Source: Rhinopithecus roxellana (lineage: Eukaryota; Chordata; Mammalia; Primates; Cercopithecidae). Taken from it: a stretch of 64,000 bases of DNA. Made by a program: the position numbers and the translations under genes. The stretch is taken from contig NC_044560.1 of NCBI RefSeq assembly GCF_007565055.1, positions 90,215,295 through 90,279,294 of the forward strand. Reading direction: 5' to 3'. The notes under the pieces are model-generated. The model was not told where the DNA came from and did not search any database. It saw only the letters and a program-made list of their open reading frames with translations. Below, in pieces: positions 31,668 to 42,118 of the stretch. Position 1 is the first letter of the stretch; each line of letters begins with the position of its first letter.

Positions 31668-31722
31668 TATTTACTCATTCAACAAATATTTGAGAGCCTA
31701 CTATATGCCAGACATTTGAAAC
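31668..31722 (-). mobile_element. L2 3' terminus
   Basis: 'ctcattcaacaaatatttga' and 'gcctactatatgccagacat' are the reversed L2 end. Confidence 0.6.
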
Positions 31723-32370
31723 TTGCTCATGGGTTGAACTGGCTAAATAGTGCCTTTCACTCCCTGGGCGTTTCATACCTGCCTGGGAACAAGACTAGGA
31801 CCTACTTCCAGAGTAATCAGAGAGGATCCAGAGGCCAGAGCCGTGTGGGGCCTTATTACCTCATGGTTTAATGCCTCAAGATTTGGTACCATTATAGATA
31901 CTAATCACACATTAATTTGTCTGCTCACTCTGGGGATTTCCAGGCCAGGCTGCCACTTTTCATACGTGGCTATTCTTGTTCACCACTCTAATAGAGTCCT
32001 GGCTGCTAGGAGATGAACCTCAGGCCTGTGCTCTCTTAGTTTTGTTCACTATATCCTGGGCAAGGCAGCAAGGAGAAGGTGCTTATTGAGTGAGTATAAA
32101 GGCTTCAGGGACTTTATTATAGTAACGTTACTGTGTTCATGCAAGGGGTGAAGTTGGAATGTTACAGATTCTGAGTTAGCTCAGATACACTTGTGATTAG
32201 TGCTTCTGGGGCCTTCTTGCTTTCTGGCAGACAGCCCTCCTCCCATTTTTGTCCTTACTGACCCATTTAACAGAATAGTCTTAATTTCTCTCTACTTTGC
32301 TAGGAAAATAAAGACCACTTAGGGCCATTCAGGGCCACACACTCTGCTTACAAAACCCAGTGTGGAGTAG
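31723..32370. other. Unique sequence
   Basis: About 650 bp with overlapping frames at 31647-31871 and 31750-32016 (both plus) that lack a domain. Confidence 0.4.
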
Positions 32371-32383
32371 AAAAAGCACTGGA

Positions 32384-32653
32384 GGCTGGGCGTGGTGGCT
32401 CTGCCTATAATCCCAGCACTTTGGGAGGCTGAAAGCGGGCGGATCACAAGGTGAGGAGGTGAGACCATCCTGGCCAACATGGTGAAGTCTCTACAAAAAT
32501 GCAAAAAATTAGCTGGGTGTGGTGGCGCATGCCTGTAGTCCCAGCTATTTGGGAGGGAAATCGCTTGAACCCAGGAGGCAGAGGTTGCAGTGAGCTGAGA
32601 TTGCACCACTGAACTCCACCCTGTCAACAGAGCCTCGACTCCATCTCAAAAAA

Positions 32654-32681
<28 letters not shown>
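32384..32681 (+). mobile_element. Alu (AluS type)
   Basis: Sense Alu with (A)n(GAAAA)n tail. TSD AAAAAGCACTGGA at 32371-32383 and AAAACACTGGA at 32683-32693. Confidence 0.93.
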
Positions 32682-32685
<4 letters not shown>

Positions 32686-32693
32686 CACTGGAA

Positions 32694-33509
32694 ACAATTG
32701 CTAGATCTTAAACATTCACTTAGGAAAATGCCAAACCTGTAGAATTGGAGAATTGGAGTAAGAAGCAGAGAGGCTAGTGAGAGAGTTCAGGGATTAGGCC
32801 TGATCTCTATCCTCTTCCATCTACCACTTGTTGCATTTCCTTCACTGTCAGAATTTGATTGTTCTGTGTCTGTATCTTCGGATGTATTTTTCTAGTGTAT
32901 TTGAAAAACTGTTGAATAGTCCCCTCTGGGCCGGGAGGGAAGAAGGTTAGACAATCAGGAGTAGAGACTCTGTTATTTCTCTCTCTAGACCTAGACCCTG
33001 GAGTTAACTGAAGGCCCAGAGTTACTGAGGGGCGGCTGTGTTTGTTTTTCAGTAGGCTGGCTTTACTGAGTAGGATACAAAAGCCCAAAGCACAGGCCAT
33101 TCCCATAAGCCTAACATTTTCATATTTCTTTCTCTGCCAAAGAATCTTTGGTTAGGGTTAAGAATAACTAGTCTGTCTGTGGAAATACCAAGGCCTTTTG
33201 TTTGCCAGAAGAAAAGGGCTTTTGATTAAGGCTGCCTTCTCTCGCTCTCTTTTTTTTTTTTTTTCTTAAGCTGCTGTGGGAAGACTTCAGAGCCTCTGAA
33301 GGTGCTGTATATTTAAGGGGTGTAAGGGAAGGAATGATAGCTAAATAGAACTAAGAGAGACTTAATCGTGCTTTACCACACATTTGTGCAGAGATGAACC
33401 ACAGCAACAAAATCTATCCAATTTTTGGTCATTGCTTCTACTAGCCTTTCTTTCTTCCTACTTTTATGAAATCTACCCAAAACAGTAGTTCCCAAAGGAC
33501 CTGCTGTAC
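32694..33509. other. Unique sequence
   Basis: Repeat-poor, with a short T-run at 33250-33264. The minus frame 32807-33106 has no domain. Nothing else recognised. Confidence 0.4.
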
Positions 33510-33745
33510 TGATCTGACCTTGAATCACACTCTATCACTTAGTATGATTTGGGGCATGTTACTTAACTTTTTTCTTTAGGCTAGAGTTTTGCAACTATAA
33601 AATGGAGATTATAAAAATTAAGATTTTGCAACTATAAAATGAAGATTATATTTTCATAGGGTTATAATGAGAATTGAATGAGTTGATATGTGAAAAATAC
33701 TTAGAACAGTGCCTGGCACATAGTAAGCGCTCATCCCAGTAAATA
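33510..33745 (+). mobile_element. MIR SINE with internal 37-bp duplication
   Basis: 'acttagtatgatttggggca', 'tgttacttaacttttt', 'cagtgcctggcacatagtaa', 'gcgctcat'. A 37-bp unit beginning TTTTGCAACTATAAAATG repeats at 33587 and 33624. Confidence 0.82.
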
Positions 33746-34764
33746 TTACTACTACTGCCTATGGCAAATGCTGAGTGTAGCTTTATTTTTCTGATTAGTA
33801 ATTCCAAATGTGGCTTTCTAGGGTTAGCAGAGTCAGGGCTTTTTCTTTATAGAATGAAAAGGAAGCAGACATTCCCATTAGGCATGAACTTTTTATCAGT
33901 CAGAGGTAAAGCGAAAGATTTATTCTCTGTGTGGACTCATCTTAGAGGCCCAGTGTCTTCTTAATTGAATGTCAACAAGGGAATCAGTTTCATCATGAAG
34001 AACTTACTCTTTGGCAAAAGCAAGGGCGGGGGTTGGGCTGTCTACTTTTAGTCTTTGACTGAGAGTAGTGATGTTTCTTTTGCCCTAGGAAAGCTTGAAC
34101 GAAGGTATGGAGAAGGGGCCCCTGGTCCTCCAAATTTATAGTAGTAAAAGAAGCAAGAAACATCTTAGTAGGAAAAGGGGAAACCCTCAGGGCTGGGTCT
34201 GGTCCCAGTGACTCTACTACCCGGTCTGGAGAATGTAACTAGTGGAGGCTCTGGGCAAGTGCCTGGCCACTGCATTTTCCTGGCCATAGTAAGAGATGTG
34301 CAGAATGACCTGCCTTAAGCCTCTGGGCTGTTTGTTTTATAAACTGCCACCTCCTTCCCCAAATTGCTGGGAGTGGCTAAGGAAGTGACACACAATTTTC
34401 GATTTTTGTGTCTTTCTTGCCCTTTTCTGTATTGTCTTTAGTTTTTAGGAAGGACTTTCTTGGCTGCCTTCTCCCTCCCCCACCTCGCTCCATCCTCTCT
34501 TGCAAAGTAAAATTTCATCTTACTTCTTGCAGGAGGTTAGGTTGTAAAGTTTACACATACAGTGAAGATACCAAATAATCAAAATTATCATGGAAAAATA
34601 TCTCAAATGACCCAGAAATCAAAGTATATAAACATGGTTTTGTGTATATGCCACGACAGAGTTGAAATACCATATGAAATAATTGGCCTGTAATTAGGAG
34701 AAATTTTATGTGAAAAAACAAGTATTCTCAAAAACTAGAATCATATTCAGCATTCAGAATGCTC
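33746..34764. other. Repeat-free block
   Basis: One kilobase without recognised repeats. The frame at 33761-33964 has no domain. A/T-rich part at 34540-34740. Confidence 0.4.
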
Positions 34765-34900
34765 ACAGTGTGAAGAGGCATACTGGACTGAGACATGCTA
34801 AAGTCTCAGATTCAAGTCCTCTCTTCTCATGTTCACCCTGGTGAATAACTTCACTTTGGTGTAAAACCTCATTGAGTGGAATTGTGAGCAAACTTTTGTA
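34765..34900 (+). mobile_element. Probable MIR
   Basis: 'gaggcatactggactgagac', 'cagattcaagtcctctcttc', 'accctggtgaataacttcac' resemble a diverged MIR 5' part and core. Confidence 0.4.
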
Positions 34901-35023
34901 CTGTTTAAAGTATTTTTCTCTTCCTAGTCAAGTTTGCATAAATGCAAGTGTGTTGTGATTGTATTTTATCCTTCTTTTCTGCTGTTTTTCTAATTTCTTC
35001 TTCCCTTTTAAAACTCCTCACTG

Positions 35024-35655
35024 CGGGGGGGCAGTGGCTCACGCCTATAATCCTAGCACTTTGGGAGGCTGAGGCAGGCGGATCGCTTGAGGCCAGGAGT
35101 TTGAGACCAGCCTGGCCAACATGGTGAAACCCTGTCTCTACTAAAAATACAAAAATTAGCTGGGTGTGGCCAGGTGCGGTGGCTCACGCCTGTAATCCCA
35201 GCACTTTGGGAGGCCAGGGAGGGGGGATCACAAGGTCAGGAGATCAAGACCATTCTGGCGAACATAGTGAAACCCAGTCTCTACTAAAAATACAAAAAAA
35301 AAAAAAAAAAGAAAAAAGAAAAAAAAATAGCCGGGTGTGGTGGCGGGCTCCCATAGTCCCAGCTCCTCCAGAGGCTGAGGCAGGAGAATGGTGTGAACCC
35401 AGGAGGCGGAACTTGCAGTGAGCTGAGATCGCGCCACTGCACTCCAGCCTGGGTGACAGAACGAGACTCCTTCTAAAAAAAAAAAAAAAAAGGCCGGGTG
35501 TGGTGTCAGGCACCTGTAATCCCAGCTACTCAGGAGGCTGATGCAGGAGAATCACTTGAACCCGGGAGACAGAGATTGCAGTGAGCCAAGATCACACCTC
35601 TGTACTCCAGTCTGAGTGGCAGAGTGATACTCTGTCTTAAAAAAAAAAAAAAAAA
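35024..35655 (+). mobile_element. Alu interrupted by another Alu in its central linker
   Basis: Left arm 35024-35167, right arm 35492-35655. Flanks 'aaactcctcactgc' and 'aaatcctcacttt' look like a degraded TSD. Confidence 0.91.
35168..35491 (+). mobile_element. Nested AluY-type Alu
   Basis: Full-length sense Alu, 'ggccaggtgcggtggctcac' to a 17-base A-run, inserted in the outer Alu just after its 'aaaattagctgggtgt'. The middle linker has grown to an impure A-tract of about 35 bases. Confidence 0.93.
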
Positions 35656-35665
35656 TCCTCACTTT

Positions 35666-36074
35666 CTTCTTCTAAATCCATTTTATAGCACACAGCAATT
35701 CTTCTCTTACCCAGAATGCTTATTTGTGTGTTTGCTTGTCCCATTTCTTAATTATTTTCGTTGTTCAGAATTCTTTAAAGGAGAATTGAGAGTAGGAAGG
35801 GAAGACTTCTAATAGTCCTCTTCATTTAAATTCTGTAATCATAGCTTCCACTCTCCTCCTGTTAGGTCCTCTAACTTTTGATTCTTATACCTTGCATATG
35901 AGGCTCTTTCTTTCCTTCTTTTTCCCCCCATTTTGGTCATTTTTCTGTAGAAAATTTCTGTTTATGCTTGAGGAGTTAAATATGAATTCTTGTTATACTT
36001 ACTAAGCATCACTGGTTCTATCTCTAGATGTTTAATAGGTTTTTAGATCAATCCCAAATTCATAGTGTCATGAA
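35666..36074. other. Unique sequence
   Basis: No repeat recognised; a pyrimidine-rich patch at 35910-35945. Confidence 0.4.
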
Positions 36075-36215
36075 AAGATAGATGAGGAACTGAGCCCACT
36101 TGGAGAAGACAAAGGATACTTGGCCCAAGTAATATAGCTAGTTATTGACAAGCTTAAACCGTGACCCAGGGTTCTGATGTGCACTTTAATGCCTTTCCTC
36201 CAAATCACGTTGCTT
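36075..36215 (-). mobile_element. MIR SINE
   Basis: 'agatagatgaggaactgagc', 'ggcccaagtaatatagctag', 'gtgacccagggttctgatgt' follow the reversed MIR core. Confidence 0.7.
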
Positions 36216-36482
36216 GCTGTTGAAGCCTTGACTAGGAGTAATCTTTAGTAAGATCCTTGAATTGTGACTTCTTTTCTTTTGTTTAATTTTATTACAGTTC
36301 CTTCCTTTAACAAAAATGCTAAGTAATATAAACTTTAAGAGGGTTAAAATTAGTTAGGTTTCAAAGGTATATTTGAGAATTATGTAGCATCTCTTGAGAT
36401 AGTCTAGAGACCTTAGAGCTATGTTAGGGCCTAAGGACTAGGAATCGCTGTCATCAGACTAGAGGTTTGAGAAAAGGGAGAT

Positions 36483-36771
36483 TTTTATTTGTTTTTGAGA
36501 CGTAGTTTTGCTCTTGTTGTCCAGACTGGAGGCGCAATCTCAGTTCACCACAACTCCCTGCCTCCCAGGTTCAAGCGATTCTCCTGCCTCAGCCTCCTGA
36601 GTAGCTGGGATTACAGGCATGTGCCACCACGCCCAGCTAATTTTGTATTTTTAGTAGACACGGGGTTTGTCCATGTTGGTCAGGCTGGTTTCAAACTCCT
36701 GACCTCAGGTGATCCGCCCACCTCAGCCTCCCGAAGTGCTGGCATTACAGGCGTGAGCCACCGTGCCCAGT
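36483..36771 (-). mobile_element. Alu (AluS type)
   Basis: Antisense Alu, 'gagacgtagttttgctcttg' to 'gagccaccgtgcccagtc'. About 10 bp of the right arm is missing near 36525. Confidence 0.93.
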
Positions 36772-37510
36772 CTAACTAGTGTTTCTATAGGAGTTTTCCA
36801 GATTGATGCCTAATGTGCAAATAACTGCATCATCAGTCCCTGGCTGTCATCATTTTGCTGTGCAAAAAGAGAACATCAGAGAGGGGTCCAGGAGCCACTC
36901 CACATATCATTCATAAATGTTATTGTGAATGGAGAGAGGGATGATGGTGGGGGCAGACATATTTGTGTTCATAGAGGAAGGTAGAACTGTAATCTTCATA
37001 CCTAATTGCTAATTGGCATTGATAATATAACCATCTTTCAGAGAGTCAGCTCCAAGAAGTAACTGGGAAACATCTCAGTTTTGCTCCAGGCACTATTTCC
37101 TTTGCCATCTATACCAGAAGCTGTGGTGAATGGGAAAGCCATTGCTTTCTGAATTGCCTTTAGGCCTTTCTCAGTGACTCTTACGTTTTAAGAATCATTT
37201 GGGTGAGCATAATGCTGAAATCCTGTAGCTATGAAAGCTGCCCTGCCATGGCAATAAAGCTCCCCATTGAATAAGTAAAATGGCAATTTCCAAGAATCTG
37301 GGTGGTAGTTATTTCAATCAAGTTGAGAAATGGGATCACCGAGAGGGGGATTTCCGCAGAATCTAGGCTGTCAGGGAAATCTTTATTCCCCATTGTCTTC
37401 TCCTTACAAATTCCAGAATTGGAGTATGAGGTTATATTTGTGTCCTCAGTAAGCCCATAAAGGTTAGCCAGTGTGCTACCTTACAGTTACATTGTAATTT
37501 TCCTTTTTAA
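36772..37510. promoter_or_regulatory. Possible conserved non-coding element
   Basis: 740 bp, repeat-free, no frame over 60 codons, with clustered homeodomain-type motifs: CTAATTGCTAATTGG at 37002-37016, plus GATAAT, TGTGCAAATAA and TCATCAGT nearby. The composition resembles vertebrate enhancers, but conservation was not tested. Confidence 0.25.
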
Positions 37511-37519
37511 CATTCTTTT

Positions 37520-37616
37520 TTTTTTTTTTTTTAGTTAAATTTTACTTTAAATTCTTGGATACATGTGCAGAACGTGCAGGTTTGTTACATAGGTATACAG
37601 GTGCCATGGTGGTTTG
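37520..37616 (-). mobile_element. Very short L1 3' end (primate L1P type)
   Basis: Antisense L1 3' UTR: T-run, 'ttaaattcttggatacatgt', 'gcagaacgtgcaggtttgtt', 'acataggtatacaggtgcca'. TSD CATTCTTTT at 37511-37519 and 37618-37626. The insert is only about 100 bp, a severely 5'-truncated event. Confidence 0.88.
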
Positions 37617-37626
37617 CATTCTTTTA

Positions 37627-38714
37627 TGTACTGAACATAATCTTAGTACCTCACGGATGGTGCACATGTACTAACACCTTTCCTGAAACCTTAAAATATG
37701 AGAAATATAGAAATACAGTAGTTTGTAAGTCTTCGCTCTTGGGGAAGCCAATTTTGGATTTCTTTTGTCTTTTTGTCCTATCATACTCCTTGAAAGGGGT
37801 AGTAAAAGCGTTTTTCTCTTTTTCCCTCTCTGTAGTTACCCCAGTGGGCACATAGTTGCTGGATTCAGCAACATTCTTTCCCAAATGATTCTTAAGGCAT
37901 GCGGGTCACTGAGGTTTATTTTTAAATCCATAACCCAGGGTTCAGCAGTTGTCCTTAAGTCCCGTGAGGAGGCTTTCAGCTGCCCAGGCACCCCCACGTC
38001 TTTACTGGGCACATTCCAGCAGTCCTAAAGTCCTGACCCTCAGGAGTGAAATTTTGGTCTGGTGTCTCACTCCTGGAATTCCTTCATGAGGCACGGCCAT
38101 GGCATGAATCAGGTATCAGATTGGAAAGCCAAGGGATCAGGTGGCTTGTGATTATAATATAAAAAGTTTCTAACTGGTAAAGTGGTTTTGGAGATTTAAT
38201 GCGTATTGAAAGTTTCCTTCTGCTTTATTGTCAGCCTTAGCCACCTCTTGATGGTCTCTTTAGTTCCTTTCCTGGATTGTCTAGCAGCATGCTGGAGGCA
38301 GTCAGGACATAAGGAGTTAAACTGCAGTGAACTTAGGGAGAATGATTAAACAGTGATTAAGTGATATTTTAACTTCTGTTTACAGGGGAGAAATGGATGT
38401 CATCAGGAAAAGGGTTTGTTTGCAGTTTTGACTGAAGTCATCTTATCTTAACCAGGGTTGCCTGCCCTTATTCAATTTCATTTTTAGCTGCAAGGTGAAC
38501 TCCCCCACACACTTATTTTCTGATGTCCATCTTTGTCTTTGCTCGTATTCCACCCCTTCCTTTCTTTCCCCCAACCCCGTGTTGCTCTAGGAAAACCAGC
38601 TCCACTCAGAACAGAGTTGGGGTGGGACTTACATGCCCTCCTGCATCTTCTGTTTCTGGAAGTCTTTGGGATGAAGCATAGATGGGAGAGTCAGGATGCT
38701 GGAATGCCATTGAA
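37627..38714. other. Repeat-poor block
   Basis: About 1.1 kb without recognised repeats. Overlapping frames at 37565-37855 (+), 37651-37884 (-) and 37765-38028 (+) begin in or next to the L1 and carry no domain. Confidence 0.4.
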
Positions 38715-38950
38715 CTGGTGGAAAAAGCACTAGATAGGCAATTGAAGAGGCTTGGGTTTGAATTCCAGCTCTGCTACTTATTAGCTGTGTGATCTTGGAC
38801 AAATTCCTTAATCTCTGTAAGTCTTAGTTTCCTGATCTGTAAAATGGGGGTGATAATTTCTACCTGAAAGAATAAGAATTAGAGAGGATTAGAGTTATGT
38901 ATATAAAGAGCATTGCCTGACGCACACACAGTAGGCATTCAATTATGTGT
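38715..38950 (+). mobile_element. MIR SINE, nearly full length
   Basis: 'ggaaaaagcactagataggc', 'gggtttgaattccagctctg', 'ctgtgtgatcttggacaaat', 'tagtttcctgatctgtaaaa', 'tgggggtgataatttctacc'. One of the best-preserved MIRs here. Confidence 0.92.
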
Positions 38951-39062
38951 GATCAAAAGAGGTCAGAGTTGATGGTAGAATTTAGACTGCCTCGGTTAGC
39001 TTTTTGCCTATTTTTCCTAGTGCTCATTGTATCGTCTATATATTATAGTTTAAAGTTATGCT

Positions 39063-39360
39063 GCCAGACACAGTAATCTGTAATCCCAGCCTTTGGGAGG
39101 CCAAGGCAGGTGGATCACTTGAGGTCAGGAGTTTGAGACCAGCCTGGCCAACATAGTGAAACCCGTCTCTGCTAAAAATACAAAAATTAGCCAGGCGTGG
39201 TGGCACACGTCTGTAATCCCAGCTACTCACGAGGCTGAGGCAGGAGAATCACTTGAACCCAGGAGGTGGAGGTTACAGTGAGCTGAGATCACACCACTGC
39301 ACTCCAGCTTGGGCAACAGAGCAAGACTATCTCAAAAATAAAATAAAATAAAATAAAAAA
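39063..39360 (+). mobile_element. Alu (AluS type)
   Basis: Sense Alu with (AAAAT)n tail. Perfect TSD TAAAGTTATGCT at 39051-39062 and 39361-39372. Confidence 0.95.
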
Positions 39361-39557
39361 TAAAGTTATGCTATCCTTTGCTTTTATTACAGTCTAATAA
39401 GGAGCTTGGACAACTCTTAGACCCCCCATAATCTCCATCACCCTCCTCAAAGCTGCTCTAAAACAAATTTAAGTAAAAAGTATTTGTTATATAAATGCAG
39501 GATTAAGACTTATTATGATGGCTTTTCCTTTTGCAACAAGATTGCAAGATACAAGCC

Positions 39558-39564
<7 letters not shown>

Positions 39565-39597
<33 letters not shown>

Positions 39598-39878
39598 AGA
39601 CGGAGTCTTGCTCTGTCGCCCGGGCTGGAGTGCAGTGGCCGGATCTCAGCTCACTGCAAGCTCCGCCTCCCGGGTTCACGCCATTCTCCTGCCTCAGCCT
39701 CCCGAGTAGCTGGGACTACAGGCGCCCGCCAGGTCGCCCGGCTAGTTTTTTGTATTTTTAGTAGAGACGGGGTTTCACCATGTTAGCCAGGATGGTCTTG
39801 ATCTCCTGACCTCGTGATCCACCCGTCTCGGCCTCCCAAAGTGCTGGGATTACAGGCTTGAGCCACCGCGCCCGGCCC
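39565..39878 (-). mobile_element. AluY, Old World monkey type
   Basis: Near-consensus antisense AluY with an uninterrupted T-run of about 36 bases and 'ggcttgagccaccgcgcccg'. Perfect TSD ACAAGCCTATTTTT at 39551-39564 and 39879-39892. The long pure tail points to a young insertion. Confidence 0.96.
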
Positions 39879-39984
39879 ACAAGCCTATTTTTAATACAAT
39901 TTCTGGTTCCCTACTCTGGTACTAATGCAAATATTTATTTTTCTTAGGGATGAGTTGTGACCAGTTGATATAAAAGGAGATATA

Positions 39985-40277
39985 GGCCAGGCACGGTGGC
40001 TCACATCTGTAATCCCAGCACTTTGGGAGACTGAGGCAGGCGGATCACTTGGCGTCAGGAGTTCAAGACCAGCCTGGCCAACATGGTGAAACCCCATCTC
40101 TACTAAAAATACAAAAATTTGCAGGGCGTGGTAGCTCATATCTGTAATTCCAGCTACCGGGGAGGCTGAGGCAGGAGAATCGCTTGAACCTCGGAGGCAG
40201 AGGTTACAGTGAGCCGAGATTGAGCCACTAGACTCCAGCCGGGGCAACAAAGTGAGACTCCACCTCACACACACACA
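39985..40277 (+). mobile_element. Alu (AluS type)
   Basis: Sense Alu ending in a (CA)n-modified tail. TSD AAGGAGATATA at 39974-39984 and AAGAAGATATA at 40278-40288. Confidence 0.94.
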
Positions 40278-40551
40278 AAGAAGATATAATTTCTTCTTTT
40301 GATACTGTTTTACATATTTGATGCATTTGTGATAGAGAAATGGATTATGGTTATTCTATCCTTCTTCCTTTTACTAAGGTAGAATGAGCCAAGGCCGGTG
40401 GTACCTGACAGATCTCAGGGCCGTTGCCGTTCCTCTCAGCCCTAGCGATGGTTGGCTAAGTCTCTTTTTCTTAGGTCTCAGGGTATTCAGCTGTTTTGGG
40501 AACTTGTTGAAAATTGTTGTTTTGCAGTACAAAAGGCACTCTGTTACTTTT

Positions 40552-40853
40552 TTTTTTTTTTTTTTTCTGAGACGGAGTCTCGCTCTGTCGCCCGGGCTGG
40601 AGTGCAGTGGCCGGATCTCAGCTCACTGCAAGCTCCGCCTCACGGGTTTATGCCATTCTCCTGCCTCAGCCTCCCGAGTAGCTGGGACTACAGGCGTCCG
40701 CCACCTCGCCCGGCTAGTTTTTTTGTATTTTTTTTAGTAGAGACGGGGTTTCACCGTGTTAGCCAAGATGGTCTCGATCTCCTGACCTCGTGATCCGCCC
40801 GTCTCGGCCTCCCAAAGTGCTGGGATTACAGGCTTGAGCCACCGCGCCCGGCC
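40552..40853 (-). mobile_element. AluY, Old World monkey type
   Basis: Near-consensus antisense AluY with 'ccacctcgcccggctagttt'. Perfect TSD CACTCTGTTACTTTT at 40537-40551 and 40854-40868. Confidence 0.96.
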
Positions 40854-40879
40854 CACTCTGTTACTTTTTAATCAGTACT

Positions 40880-41141
40880 TTTTTTTTGAGACAGGGTCTC
40901 GCTCTCTGTTCACTGCAGCCTCTGCCTCCTGGGTTCAAGTGATTCTTGTACCACAACCTCCTGAGCAGCTGGGACTACAGGCACGTGCTGCCATGCCCAG
41001 CTAATATTTTTGTGTTTTTAGTAGAGATGGGATTTTGCCATGTTGTCCAGGCTGTTCTTGAACTCCTGGCCTCAAGCAGTCCACCCGCCTTGGCCTCCCA
41101 AAGTGCTGGGATTATAGGCATTGAACCACTGCACCTGGCCA
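40880..41141 (-). mobile_element. Old Alu, internally deleted
   Basis: Antisense Alu missing about 35 bp of the right arm ('gggtctcgctctctgttcac'). TSD GTAATCAGTA-like: TTTAATCAGTAC before, AGTAATCAGTAT after. Confidence 0.91.
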
Positions 41142-41394
41142 GTAATCAGTATCTTTTTAGCATATTACTTCTTTTGGGGGATCCTCCAAATCAGGGGTCT
41201 CCAGTGTGCTAAATATTTGATAAAGCATAAGGAAATTTGAGTATTTTAGTTTCCGATTATTAGTAAAGAGTGGCTCAGATTGCCTTTTACTTTATAGAAG
41301 TTCATGCATTGGAAGACTTAATATTGTTAAGATGGCAACACTCCCCAAACTAATCTACAGATTCAATGCAGTCCCTATCAGAATCCCAGCGGGG

Positions 41395-41483
41395 TTTTTC
41401 TTCTTCGTCTTTCTTCTTTCTTCTCCTCCTCCTCCTCTTCCTCTTCTTCTTCTTCTTCCTCGTCCTCCTCCTCCTCTTCTTCC
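41395..41483. repeat. (TTC/TCC)n pyrimidine microsatellite inside L1 ORF2
   Basis: About 88 bp of TTC, TCC and CTTT units between L1 'cccagcggggttttt' and 'cagaaattggcaagctgc'. In related L1s this position has a short T-run, so the repeat expanded in situ. Confidence 0.92.
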
Positions 41484-41814
41484 AGAAATTGGCAAGCTGC
41501 TCCTGAAATTCATGTGAAAATGCAAGGGACACAGAATAGTCAAAGCAGTCTTGAAAAAGAACAAAATTGGAGGACTCACACTTCCAAATTTGAAAACTTA
41601 CTACAAAGCTACAGTAATTAAGACAGGATGGTACTGGCATAGGGATAGACATATAGATCAATGGAATAGAATTGAGAGTCCAAAAAATAAACCCTTACAT
41701 TTATGGTAAATTGATTTGTGATAAAGGTGCCAAGACAATTCAATGTAGAAAGAATTGTCTTTTCAACAAATTATACTGGGACAACTGGATATCCATATAC
41801 AAAAGAATGAATTT

Positions 41815-42118
41815 GGCCAGGCGTGGTGGCTCATGCCTGTAATACCAGCAATTTGGAAGGCAAAGGTGGGTGGATCACACAATGTCAGGAGTTCGAGACC
41901 AGCCTGGCCAACATTGTGAAACCCCATCTCTACTAAAAATACAAAAATTAGCTGGGTGTGGTGGTGGGTGCCTGTAATCCCAGCTACTTGGGAGGCTGAG
42001 GTAGGAGAATTGCTTGAAACTCGTGAGGCAGAGGTTGTAGTAAGCCAAGATCACACCACTCCACTCCAGCCTGGGCAACAGAGCAAGACTCTGCCTCAGG
42101 AAAAAAAAAAAAAAAAAA
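41815..42118 (+). mobile_element. Alu (AluS type) inside L1
   Basis: Sense Alu, 'ggccaggcgtggtggctcat' to an 18-base A-run. L1 resumes at 'gaatttaaagcctgatctca', so it is a simple nested insertion. Confidence 0.95.

Noticed and set aside
38757..38775. tRNA B-box-like 'gggtttgaattcc'
   Set aside because: Part of a MIR SINE, which is tRNA-derived; no cloverleaf is present.
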